Positions 17,027 through 24,519 of a stretch of DNA of 38,926 bases are shown here, piece by piece. Position 1 is the stretch's first letter. Every line of letters begins with the position of its first letter. Both the position numbers and the translations under genes were made by a program. The notes under the pieces are model-generated. The model was not told where the DNA came from. It searched no databases and saw only the letters and a program-made list of their open reading frames with translations. The stretch is from Chloroflexota bacterium (GTDB lineage Bacteria > Chloroflexota > Anaerolineae > Aggregatilineales > Phototrophicaceae): assembly GCA_011523515.1 (NCBI GenBank), contig WTGO01000072.1, positions 1 to 38,926 on the forward strand, written 5' to 3'.

Positions 17027-17380
17027 CTACATATTGAGCGCGTCGTAGCCCGGGCCTTGGGTGAAGAAGTCGTAATTTGGCGCGATATCGGGCGTGAGAT
17101 CAACGATATCGCCTTCCTCGTGCTCGATGATTACCTTGGTGTCAAAGGGAACGCGTTCTTGACCGTCCATCATCTCGTATTCGGACGAGACCTCTTCTTC
17201 GATGAAGATGGCTTCGAAGGGGCACTCGGGGATACAGGCGCCGCAATCGATACAGGTGTCGGGATCGATAAAATACCAGGGCCATTCGTTTTCGGGCTTT
17301 CCGGCGATGATGCATTCCACCGGGCAAACTTCTACACAAGCGCCATCCCGCAGACACAGGCTGGTGATGATGTGGGTCAT
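17027..17380 (-). CDS. Ferredoxin with two Fe-S cluster motifs
   Basis: A soluble electron carrier of 117 residues. The first half has C9, C15, C19 and C23 (LCLRDGACVEVCPVEC) and the second has CIDCGACIPECP, with FIDPDT between, the layout of bacterial 7Fe/8Fe ferredoxins from Thermus and Chloroflexota. The spacing C-x5-C in the first motif is shorter than the C-x7-C of classical seven-iron proteins, so the first cluster may be 3Fe-4S or 4Fe-4S. An acidic 50-residue C-terminal extension ends YDALNM. The ATG at 17380 is preceded by AGGAG; an in-frame start at 17452 would add 24 residues not typical of ferredoxins. Its redox partner is not in the window. Confidence 0.9.
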   Translation of the reverse strand: MTHIITSLCLRDGACVEVCPVECIIAGKPENEWPWYFIDPDTCIDCGACIPECPFEAIFIEEEVSSEYEMMDGQERVPFDTKVIIEHEEGDIVDLTPDIAPNYDFFTQGPGYDALNM

Positions 17381-17582
17381 TTGACGTCTCCTCGCAAGTT
17401 TCGCAGCGCACCTACCACCCATCGCAAGCGAAATGTAACCATCTTGACTCAACTAGCGTTATAGTAGCCTACTTTAATCGCGTACGCTATAGCCTTTGCC
17501 GGATTTTAGCCTTCATTTTCGCGCCTGTTAAGTCGAGATTCGTCCAAACGACTCGCTAAGTCATTGCGATTGGCGTGCGGAC

Positions 17583-17610
17583 TTGAGAGGCGACGCAGGT
17601 CTGATATAAT
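17583..17610 (+). promoter_or_regulatory. Promoter of tRNA-Arg
   Basis: TTGAGA (17583-17588) and a perfect TATAAT (17605-17610) are 16 bases apart. Transcription would begin near 17617, about ten bases ahead of the tRNA. Confidence 0.75.
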
Positions 17611-17627
17611 TGCAAGCGATGCGAATG

Positions 17628-17700
17628 GCTCCAGTAGCTCAGGGGATAGAGCATTGGTTTCCTAAACCAAGTGTCGCAGGTTCGATTCCTGCCTGGAGCG
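17628..17700 (+). tRNA. tRNA-Arg (anticodon CCU)
   Basis: A 73-base cloverleaf. The acceptor stem GCTCCAG pairs with CTGGAGC, the D arm is GCTC...GAGC, the anticodon stem TTGGT pairs with ACCAA around the loop TTCCTAA (anticodon CCT at 17661-17663), and the T arm is GCAGG-TTCGATT-CCTGC. The discriminator base is G and CCA is not encoded. It reads AGG codons. Confidence 0.97.
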
Positions 17701-17712
17701 CTGTTGCCCCGA

Positions 17713-17750
17713 AAGTCGGAATGTGTTGGAGCATTCCATTTGACTTTTTT
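17713..17750 (+). terminator. Rho-independent terminator after tRNA-Arg
   Basis: GGAATG (17718-17723) pairs with CATTCC (17732-17737). Outer AAGTC/GACTT pairs extend the stem past a small bulge, and a run of six Ts ends the element at 17750. It separates the tRNA from the toxin-antitoxin pair. Confidence 0.6.
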
Positions 17751-17790
17751 GACTGAAGACCTTACTCTTTGAACATATAGGAGGCGAGGC

Positions 17791-18024
17791 GTGGTCCCCG
17801 AGAGATCTTCAAGGAAGTTTGACACTCTGGAAACTACTGAACCGAGTGTTACAAGAGACAGCGACGGCGTTCCGACGAAATCGCAAATACTTGAAGACAT
17901 TCAAGAGGGTTACCTCTATGTTAAGTCCGGTGGCAAGGGGCAGCCTGTTGATGAGATGCATCGTGAAATCGCCGAAGAACTGGCTCGAGAAGAATTAGAA
18001 AAAAATGCGGATATCCGTCTATAG
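17791..18024 (+). CDS. Probable antitoxin of a type II toxin-antitoxin pair
   Basis: A 77-residue acidic protein beginning with GTG, with AGGAGGCG immediately upstream (a strong ribosome-binding site). The core ILEDIQEGYLYVKSGG, then QPVDEMHREIAEEL, resembles the short motif (LEDI..G......G...P..E) seen in many antitoxins that pair with RelE-like toxins. The C-terminal third is Glu-rich and helical, suiting toxin wrapping. I see no clear DNA-binding motif, so autoregulation is uncertain. It overlaps the next gene by 20 bases, the usual antitoxin-first order. Identification rests mainly on this context. Confidence 0.7.
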   Translation: MVPERSSRKFDTLETTEPSVTRDSDGVPTKSQILEDIQEGYLYVKSGGKGQPVDEMHREIAEELAREELEKNADIRL

Positions 18025-18355
18025 CCTTCAGCGCTACAAGCGACAACTTAAGCGATTGGAAAAGAAATACAGGACTGCCTTGGAGCAGTCCATTTTGATT
18101 ACCGGCGAGAACAGGCGAGGTGAAGGCCCCGGCGACGCCATACCAGGATATGACGGTGCCGTGTTTAAGGCGAGAATGGGCAATAGCGCGGTACCCGGTG
18201 GCGAACGAAAGGGATATCGGTTTATCTACTATTTCCCTTTGGCGGAGGAAGCGTTCATGCTTTCAGTCTACGCGAAGACCGAACAAGACAACATCAGCGA
18301 CAGTGAAATCGCTGAATTGCTAAAAGATGTAGATCGTCGACTGGCGAGCGATTAG
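18005..18355 (+). CDS. RelE/HigB-like toxin
   Basis: A 116-residue basic protein starting inside the antitoxin frame. The pattern is that of RelE/ParE-superfamily mRNA interferases: two N-terminal helices (RYKRQLKRLEKKYRTALEQ), then strands with FKARMGNSAVPGGERKGYRFIYYF and FMLSVYAKTEQDNISDSEI, close to the HigB-type YRV(I)Y...YAKN(E)...L arrangement. Such toxins cleave mRNA on the ribosome; here the activity is inferred from the fold only. It is translated with the antitoxin. The pair stands between a tRNA-Arg gene and thrS, a common place for a mobile TA module, although I see no duplicated tRNA end that would prove insertion. Confidence 0.78.
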   Translation: MRISVYSLQRYKRQLKRLEKKYRTALEQSILITGENRRGEGPGDAIPGYDGAVFKARMGNSAVPGGERKGYRFIYYFPLAEEAFMLSVYAKTEQDNISDSEIAELLKDVDRRLASD

Positions 18356-18414
18356 GGCAGGTTAAGCTTCCCTTTGATATTGGTCACCGCTTGCCAAGCA
18401 ACTGGCTAGTCAAC

Positions 18415-20226
18415 TTAGAGCAGGATTTCCTGAGACTGCGACAGGATATTGGCCGCCGCCCCGTCGGCGAAGTCCTCAAGCGGCATGGCGCCCAGATCCT
18501 CGTCGCTGCGCAAGCGCACACTCACCGTACGCGCCTCAACATCGCGGTCGCCCACGATCAGAAGCCAGGGGATATTCATGCGCCGATGCTGCTTGATCTT
18601 GGAGCGCATATTGCGGTCTTGCAGGTCGGCTTTGACGCGCATGCCGCGCGACTTGAGCAGGCTCTCAATCTCGCGCGCGTAGTTGTTGTGGCTGTCGCGA
18701 ATGGGGATGATGACGGCTTGCGTCGGCGCCAGCCAGGGCGGAAAGGCGCCGGCGAAATGCTCGATCAGGATGCCGATGAAACGCTCCAGACTGCCGAAGG
18801 GCGCGCGGTGAATCATGACCGGGCGCTTGCGTTCGTTGTCGCGGTCGACATATTCCAGGTCGAAGCGCTGCGGCAGATTGTAATCAACTTGCACCGTGCC
18901 CAATTGCCATTCGCGCTTCAAAACATCGCGCACGATGAAATCCAGCTTGGGCCCGTAAAAGGCGGCTTCACCCGGCTCCAGATGATAATCCATGCCCAAT
19001 TCTTCGCAGGCGTCGATGATGGCGACGGTAGCGGCCTCCCACAGGCTGTTGTCCCCAACGTATTTGTCGCTTTCGGGATCTCGCGTGCCCAGGCGGGCGC
19101 GGAAATCAGTCATGCCCAGCGAGCTGAACACATGCTGAATCAGCCGCACGACGCCTTTGAATTCGTCCAGCAATTGGTCGGGGCGGACGAAGAGGTGGGC
19201 GTCATCGACAGTGAAGCCGCGTACGCGCGTCAAGCCGCGCAATTCGCCCGACTGCTCGTAGCGATAGACCGTGCCGAATTCGGCGTAGCGCAGTGGCAGA
19301 TCGCGGTAGGAGCGCGGCTGACTGGTGTATATGCGGCAATGATGCGGGCAATTCATCGGCCGCAGCAGGAATTCGTCGCCGTCGACGTCTATGGGCGTAT
19401 ACTGGCTGTCGGCGTAGTAGGGGTAGTGACCCGATGTCTTGTACAACTCGATATTGCCCAGATGCGGCGTGACCACCGGCAGATAGCCGCGCTCGATCTG
19501 AATGTCCCGCAGCCAGCGCTCCAGCGTGTCGCGCAGCGTCGCGCCATTGGGCAGCCAGAGCGGCAAACCCTTGCCCACCATTGAATCAATGATGAAGAGG
19601 TCAAGCTTTTCGCCCAGCACGCGGTGGTCGCGCTTTATCGCTTCTTGCAGTCGCGCGCGGTGCTCGGCCAGTTCGGCGGGAATTGTCCAGGCTGTGCCGT
19701 AAATGCGTGTGAGCTGCTGGCGCTTTTCGTCGCCGCGCCAATAAGCGCCGGCCGGCGGACGCAACGATATGCTAACCGCTTTGGGGTTGATGTCCTTGGT
19801 GCTTTCGACGTGCGGCCCACGACAGAGATCCGTGAAGTTGTTCTGGGTGTAAATCGTCAGGCTCTTCGCCGGAGCGCTGATAGCGTTGCCGTTGTCGTCG
19901 ACGCGGCCATTGACCAGGTCGTCAATGAGTTCCAATTTGTAGGGCTGGTCGTGAAAGATCTCTTTAGCCTCGGCCGGGCTGACTTCGCGCATGGTGAAGG
20001 AGTGGCGCTGCGATAGAATCTTCTTCATGCGCTTCTCGACCCACTTGATGTCGACATCGTTAATAGCAGTCGGCAGGTCGAAGTCGTAATAGAAGCCGTC
20101 TTCAATTGGCGGGCCAATCGCGATCTTGGCTTCGGGGAAGCGCTCCAGCACCGCCTCCGCCAGCACGTGGGCGGCCGAATGCCTAATTTTATAGAGTTGA
20201 CTGTCTTCGTAAGGTTCCTCGGCCAT
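18415..20226 (-). CDS. thrS: Threonyl-tRNA synthetase (no TGS domain)
   Basis: Charges tRNA-Thr in the cytoplasm. The 603-residue protein starts directly with the editing domain (H16 and H20 in IRHSAAH; C135 and H139 in DLCRGPH). The class II catalytic core follows, with zinc ligands C293 (RPMNCPHH), H344 (DDAHLF) and H473 (MIHRAPFG), motif 2 around RYEQSGELRGLTRVRGF, and motif 3 GSLERFIGILIEHF. The anticodon-binding domain begins near PTQAVIIPI and includes KADLQDRNMRSKIK. The TGS domain of E. coli ThrRS (about 60 N-terminal residues) is absent, which is known in several bacterial lineages. GAGGAAA stands at good spacing before the ATG. A TATAAT (minus, 20300-20295) is a possible -10 box without a clear -35. 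No T-box leader is visible. Confidence 0.96.
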   Translation of the reverse strand: MAEEPYEDSQLYKIRHSAAHVLAEAVLERFPEAKIAIGPPIEDGFYYDFDLPTAINDVDIKWVEKRMKKILSQRHSFTMREVSPAEAKEIFHDQPYKLELIDDLVNGRVDDNGNAISAPAKSLTIYTQNNFTDLCRGPHVESTKDINPKAVSISLRPPAGAYWRGDEKRQQLTRIYGTAWTIPAELAEHRARLQEAIKRDHRVLGEKLDLFIIDSMVGKGLPLWLPNGATLRDTLERWLRDIQIERGYLPVVTPHLGNIELYKTSGHYPYYADSQYTPIDVDGDEFLLRPMNCPHHCRIYTSQPRSYRDLPLRYAEFGTVYRYEQSGELRGLTRVRGFTVDDAHLFVRPDQLLDEFKGVVRLIQHVFSSLGMTDFRARLGTRDPESDKYVGDNSLWEAATVAIIDACEELGMDYHLEPGEAAFYGPKLDFIVRDVLKREWQLGTVQVDYNLPQRFDLEYVDRDNERKRPVMIHRAPFGSLERFIGILIEHFAGAFPPWLAPTQAVIIPIRDSHNNYAREIESLLKSRGMRVKADLQDRNMRSKIKQHRRMNIPWLLIVGDRDVEARTVSVRLRSDEDLGAMPLEDFADGAAANILSQSQEILL

Positions 20227-20379
20227 TACTTTTCCTCACGTCGCGTTGCCATTTGGCTGAGCTTGACGGGCGCGTCAGGCGGCAAACGTCGGAAATTATA
20301 GCGGAAAAGAAGAGTTCGGCGGTAGGGGCAGACGCGACCGCCTGAAAAAGGTCTGGGTATGATCGTCTAGGTTAGAGGC

Positions 20380-20817
20380 TCAGTCGTCGATCAGGACGAG
20401 CACTTCTTCAATGACCGCCTGCGCGATGGCTTGGGTGGCCAGCTTGCCCTGGGGCGCGGCGTCTGTTGGATCCGCGCGCTCGTCTTCCGTGACACGTGTG
20501 AAGAGACTCTCGAAGACATCTTGCGCGACCAGATTGTCGATCGTATCTTCGATGATTTCCAGTTGCAGCTTTTCCACGATGATATGGGGCGTGTCCAGCA
20601 CAGCATAGCGAACGGGCGGCGTCTCGGGGATCGATTCGGTAACCATCCACGTCAGCGATAGTTGGCGGTGGATATATGACAAGGTGGCGAACAAGGCTGT
20701 GTATACCGTCCCGTCTTCCATCTGCACGAGTACATCACAAGCATCGCCCTCCTCGTGCATTTCGCAAAGAATCTCGTCCGGGACGATCATGATGTCAGCA
20801 AAAGATTGAACGGGCAT
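20380..20817 (-). CDS. Conserved-looking hypothetical protein
   Basis: A 145-residue acidic protein of unknown function. The first 100 residues alternate strands and short helices (DACDVLVQMEDGTVYTALFATLSYI, AVLDTPHIIVEKL), followed by a helical tail. There is no signal peptide or membrane segment. AGGGAA precedes the ATG, and a TATAAT (minus, 20850-20845) about 30 bases upstream could be its -10 box. It lies upstream of thrS on the same strand, but a 153-base gap with a small hairpin separates them, so co-transcription is uncertain. Base composition matches its neighbours, and the reading frame is supported mainly by the ribosome-binding site and the absence of a better frame. Confidence 0.7.
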   Translation of the reverse strand: MPVQSFADIMIVPDEILCEMHEEGDACDVLVQMEDGTVYTALFATLSYIHRQLSLTWMVTESIPETPPVRYAVLDTPHIIVEKLQLEIIEDTIDNLVAQDVFESLFTRVTEDERADPTDAAPQGKLATQAIAQAVIEEVLVLIDD

Positions 20818-21019
20818 TGGTTACTGTTCCCTGCCTACAGCGCCATTATAGTCCAATTATATTCATATTGAGGCGACATTAGAATAAGCATATCATAAAT
20901 TGAAGCGCATTTGTTATGCAAATCACAATCATCCGCCGTGATGGCTGCGACCACTTTCTAATGCAATTTTGACCTATGTAGTCTATTATGCTGCCGATGG
21001 CAAATAGCGAGAATCACCG

Positions 21020-21829
21020 ATGCATAAACGCGACGAAGCGGATCACCCACTTAATCAGAAACGCGCCGAACGCCCGGCAGCGCCGGCGCCGCCCAGCAAG
21101 CGCGCTAAACCTCGGCTAATTGACCGGCCGCTGCTGACGTACGCTCTTGCGGCGGTCAACGCGCTGATATTCCTGGCCGGTTATTTGGCGCCCGCGCTGG
21201 AGTGGGAGCTGTTTTTGCGCGGCGCGCTGCTGCCGGAGCTGGTAGTCTTTAACGGCGAAGTTTATCGGCTGTTCACTGCCATGTTTCTGCATGGCAGCTT
21301 GCCTCACGTGTTGTTCAACACGTATGCGATATTCATTGTCGGGGGGATGGTCGAGCCGATTTTCGGGCGTGTTCGCTTTCTGCTGATTTATCTGCTCGGC
21401 GGCTTGACGGGCTCGGCAGCCAGCTTGGCTTTGGGCGGGCTCGAAGGCGCGTCGGTGGGCGCGTCGGGAGCGGTCTTCGCCATCTTTGCGGCGCAAGGCG
21501 TACATCTGTATCAGCATCGCCGCGCCTACGTCAATGTGCGCGCGCAATTGCAGCATATGGCTATTCTGATCGGCATCAATCTGCTGATTGGCTTTCTGCC
21601 CGGCTCGCGCATTGACAATTGGGGTCATATCGGCGGCATGCTCGGCGGCGCGGTTCTGGCCTGGCGCATAGGACCGCGGCTGACTCGGCCAAGCGCGCCG
21701 GTCCGCAGTGCGCGCGAGTTGGCCAAGCTGGATCGCAATCCACTGCGCTTGCATCTACCGGAGCTAGTGATCTACATCGGCGCTCTGATCGGTTTGGTGC
21801 TTCTCGTCATTAACCTGCTCGCCGCGTAG
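21020..21829 (+). CDS. Rhomboid-family intramembrane serine protease
   Basis: A 269-residue membrane protease of the rhomboid family. A 35-residue charged and Pro-rich cytoplasmic N terminus is followed by six or seven membrane helices. The catalytic dyad is S149 (VGASGAVF) and H203 (NWGHIGGM). The oxyanion-side residues HGSLPHVLFN and the loop-1-like region EVYRLFTAMFLH are also present. An extra C-terminal helix (VIYIGALIGLVLLVINLLAA) gives a 6+1-like topology. Substrates are type I membrane proteins cut within the membrane; none can be named. The 3' end overlaps the convergent DUF2304 gene by 66 bases. The sequence upstream (20818-21019) is more AT-rich than its surroundings and probably holds the promoter, but I could not fix the boxes. 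Confidence 0.92.
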   Translation: MHKRDEADHPLNQKRAERPAAPAPPSKRAKPRLIDRPLLTYALAAVNALIFLAGYLAPALEWELFLRGALLPELVVFNGEVYRLFTAMFLHGSLPHVLFNTYAIFIVGGMVEPIFGRVRFLLIYLLGGLTGSAASLALGGLEGASVGASGAVFAIFAAQGVHLYQHRRAYVNVRAQLQHMAILIGINLLIGFLPGSRIDNWGHIGGMLGGAVLAWRIGPRLTRPSAPVRSARELAKLDRNPLRLHLPELVIYIGALIGLVLLVINLLAA

Positions 21830-22165
21830 CCGCTCCAGCTCGAAGCGGAGCAGGGCGATTTGCTGTGCCGACTCCTTGCTTTCGCGCGCAAGCCTGGTAA
21901 TGACCGTGGAAAAATAGAGCTGTATGAAGAGCATGAAAAACCCCGCCAGCAAAAAGAGCAGATTAGAGGGGTCGTAAATGCCGACCAAGGCCGCCACATT
22001 GTGGAGCAGATCACGCCACAGTCCCAGGATCAGCATAACCACCGCTGTGCCCAGCCAAAGCAAAGAGTATTCCTCGCTCAGCCGCCGCCGCCGCACCAAT
22101 TCCAGTATCACCAGCAGCGCCATCACAGCGGCGCCAACGGTAAAAACAATCGAGCGGTCAATCAT
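21764..22165 (-). CDS. DUF2304-family membrane protein
   Basis: A 133-residue protein with three hydrophobic helices (residues 5-22, 32-49 and 66-85) and a coiled C-terminal stretch (ESKESAQQIALLRFELERLR). The motif RRRLSEEYSLLWLG between helices 1 and 2 is characteristic of DUF2304 proteins. These are often encoded beside glycosyltransferases of cell-surface polysaccharide pathways, so an accessory role there is plausible; a GT4 glycosyltransferase lies about 1.2 kb away. GGGGAGG stands six bases before the ATG. The last 22 codons are antisense to the final membrane helix of the rhomboid gene, so both proteins constrain the same bases. Confidence 0.85.
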   Translation of the reverse strand: MIDRSIVFTVGAAVMALLVILELVRRRRLSEEYSLLWLGTAVVMLILGLWRDLLHNVAALVGIYDPSNLLFLLAGFFMLFIQLYFSTVITRLARESKESAQQIALLRFELERLRGEQVNDEKHQTDQSADVDH

Positions 22166-22239
22166 GTCGAACCTCCCCGGATTGGATCAGATGAGGCGCG
22201 GCCAGTCGCTTAGTAGCTTAGCATGAATCAGGTTTCACC

Positions 22240-23091
22240 ATGCCGCAGACCTTGATTGAACTGGGAGGCGACCTGCGCGCCCCCGTCCTGAATATGATGC
22301 CCGCCAACGGCTTCCCGGCGCAGACCTACCTGCCCATGCTGCGCCGCCTGGCGGGATTGCGTACGATCAGCCTGCCGCCGCGCGCGCTTTGGGGCGACCA
22401 AGCCGCGCCAACGCGTTTTGGCAGCTGGCGCGATGCCGCTGACGATCTGCTAAAGGGGCTAGATCGTTTTAGCCTGCGCGACATCGTCGCGGTCGGGCAT
22501 TCACTGGGCGGCGTGCTGTCGCTGCTGGCGTTGATCAAAGAGCCGAAGCGCTTCAAGGCACTGGTCATGCTGGACCCGGTGCTGCTGCCGCAAGATTCGC
22601 TCGACATGCTGGCCGCGGCCCGCGACGCAGTTCAGATTGAAAACCTCCCATTGGTTCAAGGCGCGCGGCGGCGGCGCCAAGTCTTCGATAGCCGCGAGGA
22701 TGCTTACAGTCGCTTTCGCGAGAAGGCTGTTTTCGCAGATTGGACGGCCGAGGCGCTGAGTCAGTACGTCCAGCACGGTTTGCGCGCCCGCGACAATGGC
22801 CCTGGATTCGAACTGATCTGGAGCCCGGAATGGGAGGCATACTACTTTTCAACGGTTTATCAGGACATCTGGTTCGACCTGCCGAAGCTGAGTGGCTTGG
22901 CGCCGGTCTTGATTATACGCGCCGAACACAGCGATACCTTTCCGGCCGCGTCGTATGCCCGGGCGCAGTCGCTTCTGCCGGGCGCCGCATTTCGCGAGAT
23001 GAAAGGGCAAGGCCATCTCTTCCCACAGTCGGCGCCAGTGAAGACGGCGCGTATCATCAGCGACTGGCTGTCGGAGTCAGTCACGCCTTGA
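22240..23091 (+). CDS. Alpha/beta-fold hydrolase
   Basis: A 283-residue cytoplasmic alpha/beta hydrolase. The nucleophile elbow is GHSLGG (about residues 87-92), the catalytic histidine lies in GQGHLFP near the C terminus, and an acid is likely in RAEHSDTF or LDPVLLP. The N terminus has the HGxP-like oxyanion segment as NGFPAQTYLPMLRRL, as in esterases and related hydrolases. The lid region (about 130-200) is helical. Substrate unknown; esterase, lactonase or haloalkane-type chemistry cannot be separated by eye. The stop codon overlaps the -35 box of the tRNA-Phe promoter. The ribosome-binding site is weak (AGGTTT). Confidence 0.88.
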   Translation: MPQTLIELGGDLRAPVLNMMPANGFPAQTYLPMLRRLAGLRTISLPPRALWGDQAAPTRFGSWRDAADDLLKGLDRFSLRDIVAVGHSLGGVLSLLALIKEPKRFKALVMLDPVLLPQDSLDMLAAARDAVQIENLPLVQGARRRRQVFDSREDAYSRFREKAVFADWTAEALSQYVQHGLRARDNGPGFELIWSPEWEAYYFSTVYQDIWFDLPKLSGLAPVLIIRAEHSDTFPAASYARAQSLLPGAAFREMKGQGHLFPQSAPVKTARIISDWLSESVTP

Positions 23092-23116
23092 CATTCGGCC
23101 ACAGACGCTCTACACT
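23088..23116 (+). promoter_or_regulatory. Promoter of tRNA-Phe
   Basis: A perfect TTGACA (23088-23093) is followed after exactly 17 bases by TACACT (23111-23116). The -35 box includes the TGA stop codon of the upstream hydrolase gene. Transcription would start near 23123. Confidence 0.75.
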
Positions 23117-23141
23117 GCCGGTGGCAAATTCAGGGTTGAAT

Positions 23142-23214
23142 GCCGAGATAGCTCAGTTGGTAGAGCATCGCACTGAAAATGCGGGTGTCCCCAGTTCAAG
23201 TCTGGGTCTCGGCA
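23142..23214 (+). tRNA. tRNA-Phe (anticodon GAA)
   Basis: A 73-base cloverleaf. Acceptor GCCGAGA pairs with TCTCGGC, the D arm is GCTC...GAGC, the anticodon stem TCGCA pairs with TGCGG around CTGAAAA (anticodon GAA at 23175-23177), and the T arm is CCCAG-TTCAAGT-CTGGG. The discriminator is A and CCA is not encoded. Confidence 0.97.
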
Positions 23215-23219
23215 CAAGA

Positions 23220-23247
23220 AATACTCGTCCACAGGGCGGGTATTTTA
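23220..23247 (+). terminator. Rho-independent terminator after tRNA-Phe
   Basis: AATACTCGT pairs with GCGGGTATT (two G-U pairs) over a loop of about seven bases, followed by TTTT. It lies six bases after the tRNA. Confidence 0.65.
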
Positions 23248-23334
23248 CATTTTGGGGTGTAGTATGGGCATAAGCTGACGACATGGTAAAAGCGTGGGCG
23301 CCATTATGCAGAGTCCGCAGCTGGCGGCTGGCTC

Positions 23335-24519
23335 ATGAAGACAATCCTTCTAGTCTCGCGCTGCCCGCCCTATCCGCTCCATCTCGGCGACCGCCTGATC
23401 ATCTGGCACCTGGCGCGCGAGCTTTCGCAACGCGGCTATGTCATTGATTTGCTGGCGCTTTACGACCGCGACGATGATCCTGCGCAGTTGGACCAGTATC
23501 GCGCCTTCTTCCGGCATATCAAGCTGATACAGGAGCCGCAGCGCGGACCCTTCGCCTATCTGCGTCGGCTGATTGATCGCTCGGCCCGATTTGCCGTGTC
23601 CGCCGAGAGCAGCTTCTGTCCGCCGCTCTGGCGCGCCATCGCCGACAGCCTGAGCCGGCACAATTACGACCTGGTTCACTGTTTCGGTTCGGTCAGCGTC
23701 TACGAGTTTCATGCGCTTTTCGCCGACCGTCCGAATGTCATCACGCCTTACGAGTCTCACGCCCTGTATCTGCAATCCGCCGCCGCGCAAGGCGTCTGGA
23801 GCGCGCGGCTGCGCCTGCCGCTGGTGCGGCGCTTTGAGCGCTTCATGTTCACGCCTTTCGACCGGACCGTGGTCATATCGGCTGCCGATCGCGCGCTGCT
23901 GCTTGATGTGCAGCCGGCGCTGAATGTTGTAGTGATCCCCAACGGCATTGAGCATGAGCGTTTTCAACCGCGCGAACTCGAGCGCGATCCCTATACGCTG
24001 CTCTTCGTCGGCAACTATGAGTATGCGCCCAACCAAGACGCCGCGCGCATCTTGGTTGGGCGCGTGCTGCCCCAAGTGCGACCAGCGTATCCCAAGGCGC
24101 GATTGCAGCTTGTGGGCGCAAATCCGCCCGACTGGCTGCTCGACCGGGCTCGAGGCCATATCGAAGTCACTGGGCGCGTGCCGGATGTGGCGCCATATCT
24201 GGCGCGCGCGACCGTCTTTGTCTGTCCGCTGCGCATCGGCGCCGGCTTGAAGAACAAGGTCCTGGAAGCGCTGGCGATGGGCATCCCAGTGGTGGCGACG
24301 CCGCTAAGCGTGGATGGCATTGACGTGCGCGGCGGTGAATCGGCGTTGATCGCTGAGGTCGACGACATCGCCGGCAAGACGATTGAATTGTTGGGCGATT
24401 CGGCGCGGCGCCAGCGTCTTTCGCATAACGGGCGCGCGCTGATTCAGGCGCGATACAGCTGGGAGCGGACGGCCGCCAGCTATGAGCAACTCTACGAAGA
24501 GATTTGCAGCGCTAGATGA
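23335..24519 (+). CDS. Glycosyltransferase family 4 protein
   Basis: A 394-residue GT-B enzyme that would move a sugar from a nucleotide-sugar donor to a surface glycan or lipid. The N-terminal Rossmann half opens with LLVSRCPPYPLHLGDRLIIW (cut here), a common start for GT4 proteins of this kind. The C-terminal half has TLLFVGNYEYAPNQDAA, LVGANPP, VTGRVPDVAPYLARATVFVCPL and the donor-binding EALAMGIPVVATPLSVDGI. It lacks a signal peptide, so it is cytoplasmic or membrane-associated. No other polysaccharide genes adjoin it except DUF2304 upstream. It converges on the GH172-like gene with an 8-base overlap of the 3' ends. Confidence 0.92.
   Translation: MKTILLVSRCPPYPLHLGDRLIIWHLARELSQRGYVIDLLALYDRDDDPAQLDQYRAFFRHIKLIQEPQRGPFAYLRRLIDRSARFAVSAESSFCPPLWRAIADSLSRHNYDLVHCFGSVSVYEFHALFADRPNVITPYESHALYLQSAAAQGVWSARLRLPLVRRFERFMFTPFDRTVVISAADRALLLDVQPALNVVVIPNGIEHERFQPRELERDPYTLLFVGNYEYAPNQDAARILVGRVLPQVRPAYPKARLQLVGANPPDWLLDRARGHIEVTGRVPDVAPYLARATVFVCPLRIGAGLKNKVLEALAMGIPVVATPLSVDGIDVRGGESALIAEVDDIAGKTIELLGDSARRQRLSHNGRALIQARYSWERTAASYEQLYEEICSAR

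Noticed and set aside
18391..19584. 397-codon open frame opposite thrS
   Set aside because: ThrRS on the other strand is unambiguous; the antisense frame shows no domain.
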